DNA of 35,048 nucleotides from AWTP1-13 sp035762425 (lineage in GTDB: Bacteria > Pseudomonadota > Alphaproteobacteria > Rhizobiales > Hyphomicrobiaceae): positions 1-35,048 of the forward strand of contig DASTOW010000363.1 of the NCBI GenBank assembly GCA_035762425.1, read 5' to 3'. The notes under the pieces are model-generated. The model was not told the origin of the DNA. It ran no database searches and saw nothing but the letters and a program-made list of their open reading frames with translations. The position numbers and the translations under genes were made by a program. Positions within the stretch are counted from its first letter, which is position 1, and every line of letters begins with the position of its first letter. Below, piece after piece: positions 1 to 7,756 of the stretch.

Positions 1-11
1 CCGGGTCGCCG

Positions 12-1484
12 TCAACGCCAAGGCAGCGGGGCCCCGAGGCGCTGGGCCAGGGAGCCATCGGCCGTCACGACATCAAGGGGCTCGGCAGCCGCGCCGCCAG
101 CGCGCGGCAGGAATTGACCGGAACCAGGCTTGGCGCCGAGCTTGCCGTCGCTGACGATAATCTCACCGCGACGCAGAACCGTCACGGGCCATCCTTTCAC
201 CTTGCGCCCTGCGAACGGCGTGTAGCCCGCTCGGTCGTGCATCTCGCGGTCCGCAAGGGTGACTTCGACGTTGGGGTTCCAAAGCGCCAAATCGGCATCG
301 GCGCCGATGGCGATCGAGCCCTTGCGCGGGTGCAGATTGTAGATCTTGGCCGGCGCTGTCGCCGTGACTTCGACGAACTTGCTCAGGCCCAGGCGACCTT
401 TCGACACCATCATGTCAAATAGAAGAGGCATGCGCACCTGAAGGCCAGGCAGACCGTTGGCAATCTGCTTGAAGGTCGGATTCGATCCTGCCATCAACTT
501 GCCTGTCGCATCATAGGCGTAAGGCGCATGATCCGACGAGATGACCTGCAGGTCTCCGAGCGCAAGCGCTCGCCACAGGGCTTCGTGGTCGCAAACCTCG
601 CGCGGCGGCGGCGAGCACATCCACTTGGCGCCTTCGCTGCCCGGCCTATCGAGGTCACGCGCCGTCAGAATGAGATATTGCGGGCACGTCTCGGCGAACA
701 CCTTGACGCCGCGTGCACGGGCCGAACGGATCACCTCTGCGCCCTCCGCAGTCGAGACGTGGAAGATCATGATCGGCTGATCGACAAGCTCGGCGCATGC
801 AATGAGGCGATTGATGGCCTCGGCTTCCGAGCCGCGCGGATGGCTGAGCGCATGAAACTTCGGCGCCGTGCGGCCTGCCTCAAGCAGGCGCTTCGACATC
901 CAGGCGATCATGCCGTGGTTCTCGGCATGCACGCACACGAGCGCACGCGCACCACGCGCGGCCAGCAACACGTCGAGCAGCTGCTCGTCGTCCACCTTCA
1001 ACCTGTCGTAGGTCATGAACAGCTTGATGGACCCGTGTCCCTCGCTCACAAGTGAAGGAATGTCCTCGCCCAGCGTAGCAGGCGTCGGATCGGCCACGAT
1101 CATATGCAAGGTATAGTCGACGATGGCCCCCTTCTTGGCCAAGGCCATGTAGTCATCGACGACAGTTCTCAGCCGCATGCCTACGTGCTGCGCCGCGAAC
1201 GGTATGACCGTGGTCGTGCCCCCAAAAGCGGCAGAGACCGTCGCACTCTCGAAGGTATCGGCATTCATGATGCCGGCAGCAGAGAGCTGCTCGATGTGGC
1301 AATGGGCGTCAACGCCCCCTGGCAGCACCAGCTTGTCTCTAGCATCGACCTCGACGGCTGCGTCCGAGAGGCCGTGGCCGATGGCAGCGATCATGCCATC
1401 CTTAATGGCAATGTCCGCCATGAATTCATCGGTCGCCGTGGCGATGCGTCCACCTCTCACCACGCAATCGTAGATCCTTGCCAT
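12..1484 (-). CDS. hydA: D-hydantoinase / dihydropyrimidinase
   Basis: A zinc amidohydrolase that opens the ring of 5-substituted hydantoins or dihydropyrimidines to N-carbamoyl amino acids in the cytoplasm. The 490-residue product has the usual family length. The metal ligands are visible: H61 and H63 in DAHCH, the probable carboxylated lysine K154 in SIKLF, H186 in CVHAEN, H242 in FHVS and D318 in SSDHAPY. The reading frame is open to 1799, but the family N-terminus (MARIYDCVVRGG) begins at 1484, preceded by a purine-rich AGAGGG and GGAG stretch, so the upstream 105 codons are rejected. It is divergent, across 82 bases, from a hydantoin racemase and a D-carbamoylase, which favours a hydantoin role over pyrimidine breakdown. 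Substrate preference cannot be read from sequence alone. Confidence 0.93.
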   Translation of the reverse strand: MARIYDCVVRGGRIATATDEFMADIAIKDGMIAAIGHGLSDAAVEVDARDKLVLPGGVDAHCHIEQLSAAGIMNADTFESATVSAAFGGTTTVIPFAAQHVGMRLRTVVDDYMALAKKGAIVDYTLHMIVADPTPATLGEDIPSLVSEGHGSIKLFMTYDRLKVDDEQLLDVLLAARGARALVCVHAENHGMIAWMSKRLLEAGRTAPKFHALSHPRGSEAEAINRLIACAELVDQPIMIFHVSTAEGAEVIRSARARGVKVFAETCPQYLILTARDLDRPGSEGAKWMCSPPPREVCDHEALWRALALGDLQVISSDHAPYAYDATGKLMAGSNPTFKQIANGLPGLQVRMPLLFDMMVSKGRLGLSKFVEVTATAPAKIYNLHPRKGSIAIGADADLALWNPNVEVTLADREMHDRAGYTPFAGRKVKGWPVTVLRRGEIIVSDGKLGAKPGSGQFLPRAGGAAAEPLDVVTADGSLAQRLGAPLPWR

Positions 1485-1566
1485 CTCCGATGCCCTCTTG
1501 CCAACGCCTTTTGTGCATCGCAATGATAGACAACGTCCCAAGCAACGGGAAGCTGGAGCGCACCCT

Positions 1567-2232
1567 TTGAGCACGCGCCACCGTCGGATTCTCGTGATCA
1601 ATCCGAATTCCAACGCGCTCGTCACGCGCGGGATAGACGAAGCGCTCGAGCCGTTTCGCTTCAACATGGGCCCCGAGATCGCCTGCGTCACGCTTGCGGA
1701 GGGCCCGATCGGTATCGAGACGCAGGCCGACGTCGACAGCGTCGCCATGCCGCTCAGGGCGCTGATCGCCAAGACCGACAACGCGGATGCCTTCGTCATC
1801 GCCTGCTACTCCGATCCGGGTCTTGCCGTCTGCCGCGAGGCGACGCGCACGCCCGTGTTCGGCATCAACGAGTGCGGGGTGCTTATGGCCCTTTCCCGCG
1901 GCGACCGATTCGGGGTCATGGCGATCCGGCAGGTCTCCGTGCGGCGGCACCTGCGCTACCTGCGGCAAATGGGGCTAGAGGCGCGGCTCGCGGGCGAACG
2001 GCCGCTCGACATGAGCGTCGCGGAGACGGCCAGCGGCGAGAAAACGCTCGACCGCATGGTCGAGGTCGGCCGCACGCTACGCGATGGCGACGGCGCGAAC
2101 GTCATCGTCATGGGTTGCGCCGGCATGGCGCGGCATCGTGCAAACCTGGAAGCCGAGCTCGGCATACCTATCATCGATCCCACCCAGGCGGCCGTCGCCA
2201 TGAGCCTTGCGGCGGTCATGTGCGCCGCGTGA
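1567..2232 (+). CDS. Asp/Glu/hydantoin racemase family protein
   Basis: Probably a cofactor-independent racemase that interconverts D- and L-5-substituted hydantoins, so that a D-specific hydantoinase can consume both. The 221-residue product begins with the family signature VINPNSN and carries the two cysteines expected of the two-base mechanism, C80 in IACYSDPG and C184 in VMGCAGM. The start is a TTG at 1567, chosen because GGAG at 1555-1558 lies eight bases upstream and because the conserved strand begins eight residues later. The frame is open further upstream to 1498, which I regard as non-coding. It is followed 88 bases later on the same strand by the D-carbamoylase. Other members of this family are aspartate or allantoin racemases, so the hydantoin assignment rests mainly on the neighbours. 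Confidence 0.85.
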   Translation: MSTRHRRILVINPNSNALVTRGIDEALEPFRFNMGPEIACVTLAEGPIGIETQADVDSVAMPLRALIAKTDNADAFVIACYSDPGLAVCREATRTPVFGINECGVLMALSRGDRFGVMAIRQVSVRRHLRYLRQMGLEARLAGERPLDMSVAETASGEKTLDRMVEVGRTLRDGDGANVIVMGCAGMARHRANLEAELGIPIIDPTQAAVAMSLAAVMCAA

Positions 2233-2320
2233 CCAAGTCCACTCCGGCGGCAGGGCTAGCCCGCGCGCGCGGGGCGTCAAAACGTTGCCGGTTCTGCCGT
2301 TCCATCCGAGGAGCCTCGTC

Positions 2321-3247
2321 ATGCCCCGCATCTTGAATGTCGCCGGTGCCCAACTTGGTCCAATCCACAAGGCCGACACCCGCGAAGCCGTGGTCGAGCG
2401 CATGATCGCCTTGATGGACCAGGCCCAAGGCGCAGACTTCATCGTCTATCCCGAGCTTGCGCTCACAACCTTTTTTCCGCGCTGGTACCACGAGAACCCG
2501 GCCGAAGCAGACCGCTGGTTCGAGAAGGAGGTGCCGAATGGGGCGACTCAACCACTATTCGATCGGGCCAAGACGCGCGGCATGGGTTTCACTTTCGGCT
2601 ACGCCGAACTGACGCCCCACGGGCAGCATTTCAATACGTCGATCCTGGTCGATCAGGCCGGCAGGATCGTCGGCAAATACCGCAAGGTCCATCTTCCCGG
2701 TCATGCCGAGTTCGATCCCGAGCGCACCCATCAGCATCTCGAGAAGCGGTACTTCAAGCCGGGCGATCTGGGCTTTCCGGTTTGGCGCACCATGGGCGGC
2801 ATCTTTGGAATGATGATCTGCAATGACCGGCGCTGGCCGGAATCCTACCGCGTCATGGGCCTGCAAGGCGTGGAGATGATTACTTTGGGCTTCAATACCC
2901 CTTCCACCAATTCCCAGAAGCCGGACGAAGGGCCCGACGCCCGTACCTTCCACCACAAGCTCTCGGTGCAGGCCGGCGCCTATCAGAATTCGACGTGGGT
3001 CGTCGCCGTAGCCAAGGCCGGTGTGGAGGATGGCTTCCCCATGTTCGGCTGCAGCCTCATCGTCGATCCGGATGGCCGCATCGTCGCCGAGAGCAAGACG
3101 GAGGCAGACGAACTCATCATCCATCCCTGCGATCTCGACGCGACCAAATTCGGCAAGGAGACCGTATTCGACTTCAAGCGCCATCGCCGCACTGAGCACT
3201 ATGGGCTCATCACGTCGCAGACCGGCGTCGTGCCTCCGCAGCATTGA
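2321..3247 (+). CDS. N-carbamoyl-D-amino acid amidohydrolase
   Basis: A nitrilase-superfamily hydrolase that releases the free D-amino acid, CO2 and ammonia from N-carbamoyl-D-amino acids, the last step of the hydantoinase route. The 308-residue length matches known D-carbamoylases of about 304. The Glu-Lys-Cys triad is visible: E45 in YPELALTTFFPRW, K122 in YRKVHLPGHAEFD and C167 in MMICNDRRWPESYR. The ATG at 2321 has GAGGAG just upstream, and the protein start MPRILNVAGAQLGP matches the family; the frame is open to 2207 but that part overlaps the racemase. It shares a strand with the racemase and lies divergent from the D-hydantoinase, so the three enzymes form a complete set. Confidence 0.93.
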   Translation: MPRILNVAGAQLGPIHKADTREAVVERMIALMDQAQGADFIVYPELALTTFFPRWYHENPAEADRWFEKEVPNGATQPLFDRAKTRGMGFTFGYAELTPHGQHFNTSILVDQAGRIVGKYRKVHLPGHAEFDPERTHQHLEKRYFKPGDLGFPVWRTMGGIFGMMICNDRRWPESYRVMGLQGVEMITLGFNTPSTNSQKPDEGPDARTFHHKLSVQAGAYQNSTWVVAVAKAGVEDGFPMFGCSLIVDPDGRIVAESKTEADELIIHPCDLDATKFGKETVFDFKRHRRTEHYGLITSQTGVVPPQH

Positions 3248-3259
3248 GCAAGACGCGGC

Positions 3260-3430
3260 ATGATGAGCGACATCTACATTGTTCCGGAACTGAACTGCTC
3301 GAGCGCTGCAAGCCTGTGCGGCATCGTGGTGCCGCGACCCATCGCGCTTGTGAGGTCTCTCGACGACGCAGGCCGCGTGAACGCTGCCCCGCTATCTTTC
3401 GACAGTGCGGGGCCGATCGCAGGCCCGTAG
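3260..3430 (+). pseudogene. Truncated flavin reductase-like gene (N-terminal remnant)
   Basis: A 56-codon open frame, from ATG at 3260 to TAG at 3428-3430, directly follows the carbamoylase by 12 bases. Its residues 22-52 (GIVVPRPIALVRS..DDAGRVNAAPLSF) match the N-terminal FMN-binding signature of the flavin reductase / DIM6-NTAB family, which normally reads xPRPIAxVST..DGxxNxAPFSFF. Intact members are about 160-220 residues, so this is roughly the first quarter. After SFD the similarity stops, and the 3' end of the oppositely oriented monooxygenase lies only 11 bases past the stop. This looks like the stump left by a deletion or rearrangement whose joint is near 3405-3441. A short functional peptide is possible but unlikely, since the flavin fold needs the missing barrel strands. 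Confidence 0.75.
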
Positions 3431-3441
3431 TGGGCCAGCCA

Positions 3442-4875
3442 TCAAGCCGTGGCTTTGGGAACTACCGCCTGAGGCACATCGTAGGCTTGCAGCGCTTGCC
3501 AGTGCTTTGCCACATCCTCCCGAAACAGCCCGCGACTGAGACCATAGACCAGTTTGGGGACGGCTGTCGTCATGGCGTTGATGGAGGAGCCCGAGGGGCC
3601 AAAGCTCATAGTCGACGCGATGCTGAAGAGATGGATGTTGCGAAGCCACGGGGTTTGCCCTGGCACCTTTTCGGTCAGCGCATAGTCGTCGGCGAGATAG
3701 GGGAAGCGGGCGAGACGTTCGCTGCGCTCCTCTTCAGGCGGGGTGTAGCGGTCTGCCCAGGTGGCAATGTTGCCGGCGAAGCGTGCAAGCTCCGGACGCC
3801 GGGAGAAGTCCATGTCGATGCCCGTCGCAGCAATCACGAAATCCGCCACAATGGACCCGGCCGTTGTCTCCAAATGCGCACGCTCGTCGATCGCGCCAGC
3901 GCTCGCAATATGCGCATGCCGCACGAACGCAAAATTCGCATGCCGAGCACAGCGGTCATAGGTCGCCTGCGGAAAGCCTTCCCGCAGCTCCAGAATCCTG
4001 TGCATGAACCGCCACCGCCAGGCATCGTCGAGGTCGCACAGGTGGCGCAGGAAGCCGCGGAATGTCAGCCAGCGATAGGGCTGGACGACCTGAGGCTCCG
4101 CGCGGCGGCAAAGCACAAGCACTCGTGCAGCGCCGGCCTCCAGCGCCGTTGCTGCATTGTCGAGGGCTGAGGCCCCGGCACCAATGACGGCCACCGTCTT
4201 GCCTTCGAGCTTAGCGAAATCGACGGGGTCGCACGTCACAGCGCGCAGGTGCGGCGGTAACAACTCAAGCGGCTGGGGAAGGATCCAATCGCCGAGGCCC
4301 TCCTGGCCTGTCGCCAGCACGACCTTGCGTGCGAACAGGGTCTCCTGCGCGCCATCATTGCCGTGCGCCGACAGCGCAATGAGATCGCCCTCAGGCCAGA
4401 TATCGACCACGTCCCGCTCATTCGACACGGGAAGCTGCAGCACATCGCGGTACCAGAGCAGATAGTCCGCCCATAGCTCCTTGGGGATGAGGTTGAGCTG
4501 CTGCCAGCTCTCCTTGCCGAAACGGGCCTCGTGGTAGGATTGGTAGGTGAGGCTCGGGATATCGAGGTCTGGCCCCGTGTAGTCCTTTGGGCTGCGCAGC
4601 GTATCCATGCGCGCGTAGGTCCGCCAGGGGCCCTCACGATCGCGCGGCGCCTTGTCGAGAACGAGGATGTTCCTCACCTGCGAGCGAAGGAGCGCGAACG
4701 CCGTCGCGAGCCCGCTCTGGCCTGCGCCAACGATGACGACGTCGTAGGCCGTGCCGCCGTCCACCGCCGGCAGAGGCGTTAGCCACGCGGCGCGCGGATG
4801 GGCAATAACCTTGAGATCTTCGTGCACGCGCCGTGCGAGGTCGTTCAGGCCGGCGTCGGCGAATTCCTGCATCAT
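3442..4875 (-). CDS. FAD/NAD(P)-dependent monooxygenase (FMO/BVMO-like)
   Basis: A 477-residue two-dinucleotide-binding flavoprotein. The FAD site is at 46-55 (VVIVGAGQSG), the NAD(P) site at 228-237 (VAVIGAGASA), and an ATG-type motif (LATGQEG near 187; AATGID further on) closes the folds. I could not find a canonical Baeyer-Villiger fingerprint (FxGxxxHxxxW), so it is an FMO-like oxygenase or oxidoreductase of unknown substrate. The frame is open to 5319, but the start is placed at the ATG at 4875 because it overlaps the stop of the upstream SDR gene as ATGA and has GGAGG twelve bases upstream; an in-frame ATG at 4887 is an alternative. It is last in the epimerase-SDR-monooxygenase operon and converges on the flavin reductase remnant. 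Confidence 0.82.
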   Translation of the reverse strand: MMQEFADAGLNDLARRVHEDLKVIAHPRAAWLTPLPAVDGGTAYDVVIVGAGQSGLATAFALLRSQVRNILVLDKAPRDREGPWRTYARMDTLRSPKDYTGPDLDIPSLTYQSYHEARFGKESWQQLNLIPKELWADYLLWYRDVLQLPVSNERDVVDIWPEGDLIALSAHGNDGAQETLFARKVVLATGQEGLGDWILPQPLELLPPHLRAVTCDPVDFAKLEGKTVAVIGAGASALDNAATALEAGAARVLVLCRRAEPQVVQPYRWLTFRGFLRHLCDLDDAWRWRFMHRILELREGFPQATYDRCARHANFAFVRHAHIASAGAIDERAHLETTAGSIVADFVIAATGIDMDFSRRPELARFAGNIATWADRYTPPEEERSERLARFPYLADDYALTEKVPGQTPWLRNIHLFSIASTMSFGPSGSSINAMTTAVPKLVYGLSRGLFREDVAKHWQALQAYDVPQAVVPKATA

Positions 4876-5633
4876 GCAGCCAGCCATCCTCCGTCGACGA
4901 CAAGGGTTGTCCCGGTCGTAAAGGCGGCACCATCGCTTGCAAGGTAGAGGGCGGCCTCCGCAACCTCCGGCGGCGTACCGAAGCGTTGCAACGCATGCCG
5001 ACGGCGTGAGGCGTCGCGTACCTTCTCCGGCTCCGCGTGGCGGCCAAAGCTTCGGGCGAGCATTGGTGTCTCGATGGCACCCGGCGCAATGGCATTGACG
5101 CGGACGCGATCGGGCGCGAAGTCGAGCGCCATTGTGCGCGTCAGGCTTAAGATGGCGCCCTTGGCTGCGATGTAGGCACTGTTGCCTCGCCCGCCGGCCA
5201 GCGCGAGCTGCGAGGCGAGCGTAATGATGACACCACCGTTGCGCTGCTGCATGGATGGGAGCACGGCGCGCGCCCACAGCCAGGTCCCGCCCACGTTGGT
5301 TCGGAACACCGCGTCCCAATCCTCGACCGACGTCGTGAGCACTGTTCCGCCGCAGGAGAAGCCGGCTGCAGCAACGAGAATGTCGACACCGGAATGTGCG
5401 GCGAGGACTTGCGATGCCGCGCCGTCAACAGAGGCAGGATCTCCCACGTCGCAGGAATAAGCTTCGGCGCATCCGCCCGCCTCGACGATCTGCTGCGCCG
5501 TTGCCTGCGCGCCGGCATCATTGCGGTCCACAACCGCGATGCGGGAGCCTTCGCAAGCGAACAGGGTGGCGATCGCCCGCCCGATCCCTGAACCGCCGCC
5601 GGTGATGATCGCTGACTTACCTGTGAGCTTCAT
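4872..5633 (-). CDS. SDR-family oxidoreductase
   Basis: A classical short-chain dehydrogenase/reductase of 253 residues that reversibly oxidises an alcohol or sugar-like substrate with NAD(P). The cofactor motif TGGGSGIG is at 11-18, D62 lies in the CDV motif, N113 in TNVGG, the catalytic serine is S141 and the YxxxK pair is Y154/K158. The usual NNAG appears as AAAG. D37 in VVDR at the end of the second strand suggests NAD rather than NADP. The start at 5633 overlaps the epimerase stop as ATGA, and its own stop overlaps the monooxygenase start the same way, so translation is probably coupled. The frame is open twelve codons further upstream but lacks family similarity there. Substrate unknown. 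Confidence 0.9.
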   Translation of the reverse strand: MKLTGKSAIITGGGSGIGRAIATLFACEGSRIAVVDRNDAGAQATAQQIVEAGGCAEAYSCDVGDPASVDGAASQVLAAHSGVDILVAAAGFSCGGTVLTTSVEDWDAVFRTNVGGTWLWARAVLPSMQQRNGGVIITLASQLALAGGRGNSAYIAAKGAILSLTRTMALDFAPDRVRVNAIAPGAIETPMLARSFGRHAEPEKVRDASRRRHALQRFGTPPEVAEAALYLASDGAAFTTGTTLVVDGGWLAA

Positions 5634-6589
5634 GCCAAAGTCTTCGCCTGTTGACACCACCAGTCCCAAACATCCTGCACACTTTCCTCAAGATCGAAGC
5701 GAGCCGACCAACCGGCATCGCGCCGAAGCAGATCTGCTGCGAGCGAGGGGCGGTCGATGCTGGCATGGAGATCGACATTCGGCTGTTCGCCGGGCGCGGC
5801 CAGCCGGCAGGAGAAGCCGGGGACATGTCGGGCAAAAGCCTGTCCCCACGCCAGCGCACTCCAGCGCCGGCCGGTCGCAACATTGTAGAGGGATGCCAAG
5901 TGCCCCTTCGTTTCAATCACGGCCAGGATCGCCTCGGCGACGTCCGTCGCGTAGATCCAGTCGCGTTCGCCCGGCCGCGGCAGTATGGCGGCGTCGCCGG
6001 AGGCTGCCGCATGCAAGATTTGCGCGTGGGGACTGAGCGTATCGCGCACGCCGGTGTCACGTTCCCAGCGACCGAAGACCGCGCTCAAGCGGACGCTTAC
6101 GACATCCAGGCCCCAGTGCGCGGCAAGGCGCCGGCTCACGGCCTCGGAGGCAAACTTGGTAATGGCATAGAGGCTTTCCGGCGCAGCCGGCGTCGCCTCG
6201 CGCAACACGCCATCGTTCGCCGGCGCCCCGCCGTAGGCGGCCGCGGAGCTCAGATTGATGACGCGTGACACGCGATGTCTACGGCACGCTTCCAGGATCG
6301 GGGGCAGGGCCGAGAGATTGACCGCCAGAACGGTGTCGGGATCCCTGGCCTCACGCGCCGGGCCAGCTGTTACCGCTGCACCTAGAATGACGACATCGAC
6401 CGCGCCCGCAATTCCCGCATCCACAGCAGCGCTGTCGCGCACATCTGCCTGAATGAAGCGAATGCCGGGGCCGAACGCAGCCGGTGGCGATGCCCGGTCG
6501 AACAGCGTCACGCGGTGCCCGGCCCCAAGACATGTGGCTGCAATGTTGAGGCCGACGAAGCCCGCACCGCCGAATATCAGGATGTGCAC
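5630..6589 (-). CDS. NAD-dependent epimerase/dehydratase family protein
   Basis: An extended SDR of 319 residues, first gene of the minus-strand operon. The Rossmann motif GGAGFVG is at 7-13, the catalytic serine region INLSS at 111-115 and the YxxxK pair is Y141/K145. Proteins of this shape act on nucleotide sugars or sugar acids; D-erythronate dehydrogenase is one relative of similar length, but I cannot fix the substrate. The start is taken as the GTG at 6589 because the first strand (HILIFGGAG) begins there and a G-rich stretch precedes it; the frame is open to 6679 without recognisable similarity. It is divergent from the lyase at 6761, so both may share the 171-base control region. Confidence 0.85.
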   Translation of the reverse strand: MHILIFGGAGFVGLNIAATCLGAGHRVTLFDRASPPAAFGPGIRFIQADVRDSAAVDAGIAGAVDVVILGAAVTAGPAREARDPDTVLAVNLSALPPILEACRRHRVSRVINLSSAAAYGGAPANDGVLREATPAAPESLYAITKFASEAVSRRLAAHWGLDVVSVRLSAVFGRWERDTGVRDTLSPHAQILHAAASGDAAILPRPGERDWIYATDVAEAILAVIETKGHLASLYNVATGRRWSALAWGQAFARHVPGFSCRLAAPGEQPNVDLHASIDRPSLAADLLRRDAGWSARFDLEESVQDVWDWWCQQAKTLA

Positions 6590-6695
6590 ACCGCCCCCGA
6601 CCCTTCGTGTCGTTTCGCGGGATGCTAAACCGCCGCCCGAGACGCAGCAATCTGTTGCGCACTTCCTTACTGCGGGCATGGGCTGTATTACCTAG

Positions 6696-6720
6696 CGCGG
6701 TGCGCAGGAAATGCACCGCG
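6696..6720 (+). promoter_or_regulatory. Inverted repeat in the leader of the lyase gene
   Basis: CGCGGTGC at 6696-6703 pairs perfectly with GCACCGCG at 6713-6720 across a nine-base loop. It lies in the 171-base gap between two divergent genes, 40 bases before the lyase start at 6761. It could be an operator for a regulator of both transcripts or a leader hairpin. There is no T-run after it, so it is not an intrinsic terminator. Confidence 0.4.
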
Positions 6721-6760
6721 TTTGGGCAGCATCGGCCCATCAGTTGTCGAGGAGACGGCC

Positions 6761-7696
6761 ATGCTGACCAAAGCAGCCCGCGGCGTCTACGTGATCGCGG
6801 TCACCCCGTTCGACAATAGTGGCCGCGTTGATGAGGCTTCCACCGACCGGATGGTCGAGTTCTACCGGGACTGCGGTGTCATGGGGATGACCATCCTCGG
6901 GATGATGGGCGAGGCGCCGAAGCTAGACGCGCAGGAGGCCATCGCCTTCTCGCAGCGGGTGGTGCAGCGAGCGGGCAACCTGCCGGTTATCGTCGGCGTC
7001 TCGGCGCCTGGCTTCGCCTCCATGCGCAGCTTGTCGAAAGCGGTCATGAATGCGGGTGCGGCGGGGGTAATGATCGCGCCTCCCGCTCATGTCCGCACCG
7101 ACGATCAGATCGCTGGCTACTACGACCAGTGCGTCGCTGCGATCGGCACCGACGTGCCGTTCGTAGTGCAGGACTACCCTCTCGCAAGCGGCGTACAGAT
7201 GGCACCGAGCGTCATCCGACGCATCGTGATGGCGCATGCCTCCTGCAAGATGCTCAAGCACGAAGACTGGCCCGGGCTGGAAAAGATCAATGCGGTGCGC
7301 GGATTTGAGAAAGACGGGTCGATGCGCCAGATCTCGATCCTGACCGGCAACGGCGGCCTGTTTCTTGACTTCGAGATGGAGCGCGGCGCAGACGGAGCCA
7401 TGACCGGCTACGCCTTTCCGGACATGCTAGTCGAAGTCATCCGCCTGCAGGCAGCTGGCAAGCGCGACGCGGCGCACGATCTTTTCGACGCGCACCTGCC
7501 GCTGCTGCGCTACGAGCAGCAACCAGGCATTGGGCTCGCCGTTCGCAAGTATGTGCTGAAGCGGCGCGGAGCAATTGCGTCCGATGCCCAACGTCCGCCC
7601 GCTTCGAAGCTCTCACCGGCAGCCCGTGAGGAGGTCGACTATCTCCTCAGCCGCCTCACCGCCTGCGATGCTCGCGCGGCTGGGCTCCGCGCGTGA
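6761..7696 (+). CDS. Dihydrodipicolinate synthase family lyase/aldolase
   Basis: A class I (Schiff-base) aldolase of 311 residues in the DapA/NanA superfamily. The conserved tyrosine is Y139 in VVQDYP and the Schiff-base lysine is most likely K166 in KMLKHED. The loop that normally reads GTTGE is here GMMGE (48-51), which argues against true DapA and for a keto-acid aldolase or dehydratase with another substrate. The start at 6761 has GAGGAG a few bases upstream; the frame is open to 6722 but lacks similarity. It is divergent from the epimerase operon and convergent with the permease gene. I infer a catabolic carbon-carbon lyase that works with the neighbouring dehydrogenases; the substrate is not known. 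Confidence 0.88.
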   Translation: MLTKAARGVYVIAVTPFDNSGRVDEASTDRMVEFYRDCGVMGMTILGMMGEAPKLDAQEAIAFSQRVVQRAGNLPVIVGVSAPGFASMRSLSKAVMNAGAAGVMIAPPAHVRTDDQIAGYYDQCVAAIGTDVPFVVQDYPLASGVQMAPSVIRRIVMAHASCKMLKHEDWPGLEKINAVRGFEKDGSMRQISILTGNGGLFLDFEMERGADGAMTGYAFPDMLVEVIRLQAAGKRDAAHDLFDAHLPLLRYEQQPGIGLAVRKYVLKRRGAIASDAQRPPASKLSPAAREEVDYLLSRLTACDARAAGLRA

Positions 7697-7756
7697 GTGT
7701 CGAACGGAGGCACGCCCGCTCGTCGCCGTTCTTTGACGTCGAACGCCACGCGCCCA

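Noticed and set aside
1485..1799. A 105-codon N-terminal extension of the hydantoinase frame
   Set aside because: It has no family similarity, overlaps the racemase on the other strand, and the family start with a ribosome site lies at 1484.
3244..4170. A 308-codon plus-strand frame over the flavin reductase remnant and monooxygenase end
   Set aside because: Most of it is antisense to the monooxygenase. The real plus-strand signal at 3260-3430 is in a different frame.
4876..5319. Upstream extension of the monooxygenase frame
   Set aside because: It lies inside the SDR gene in another frame; the ATGA junction at 4872-4875 gives the real start.
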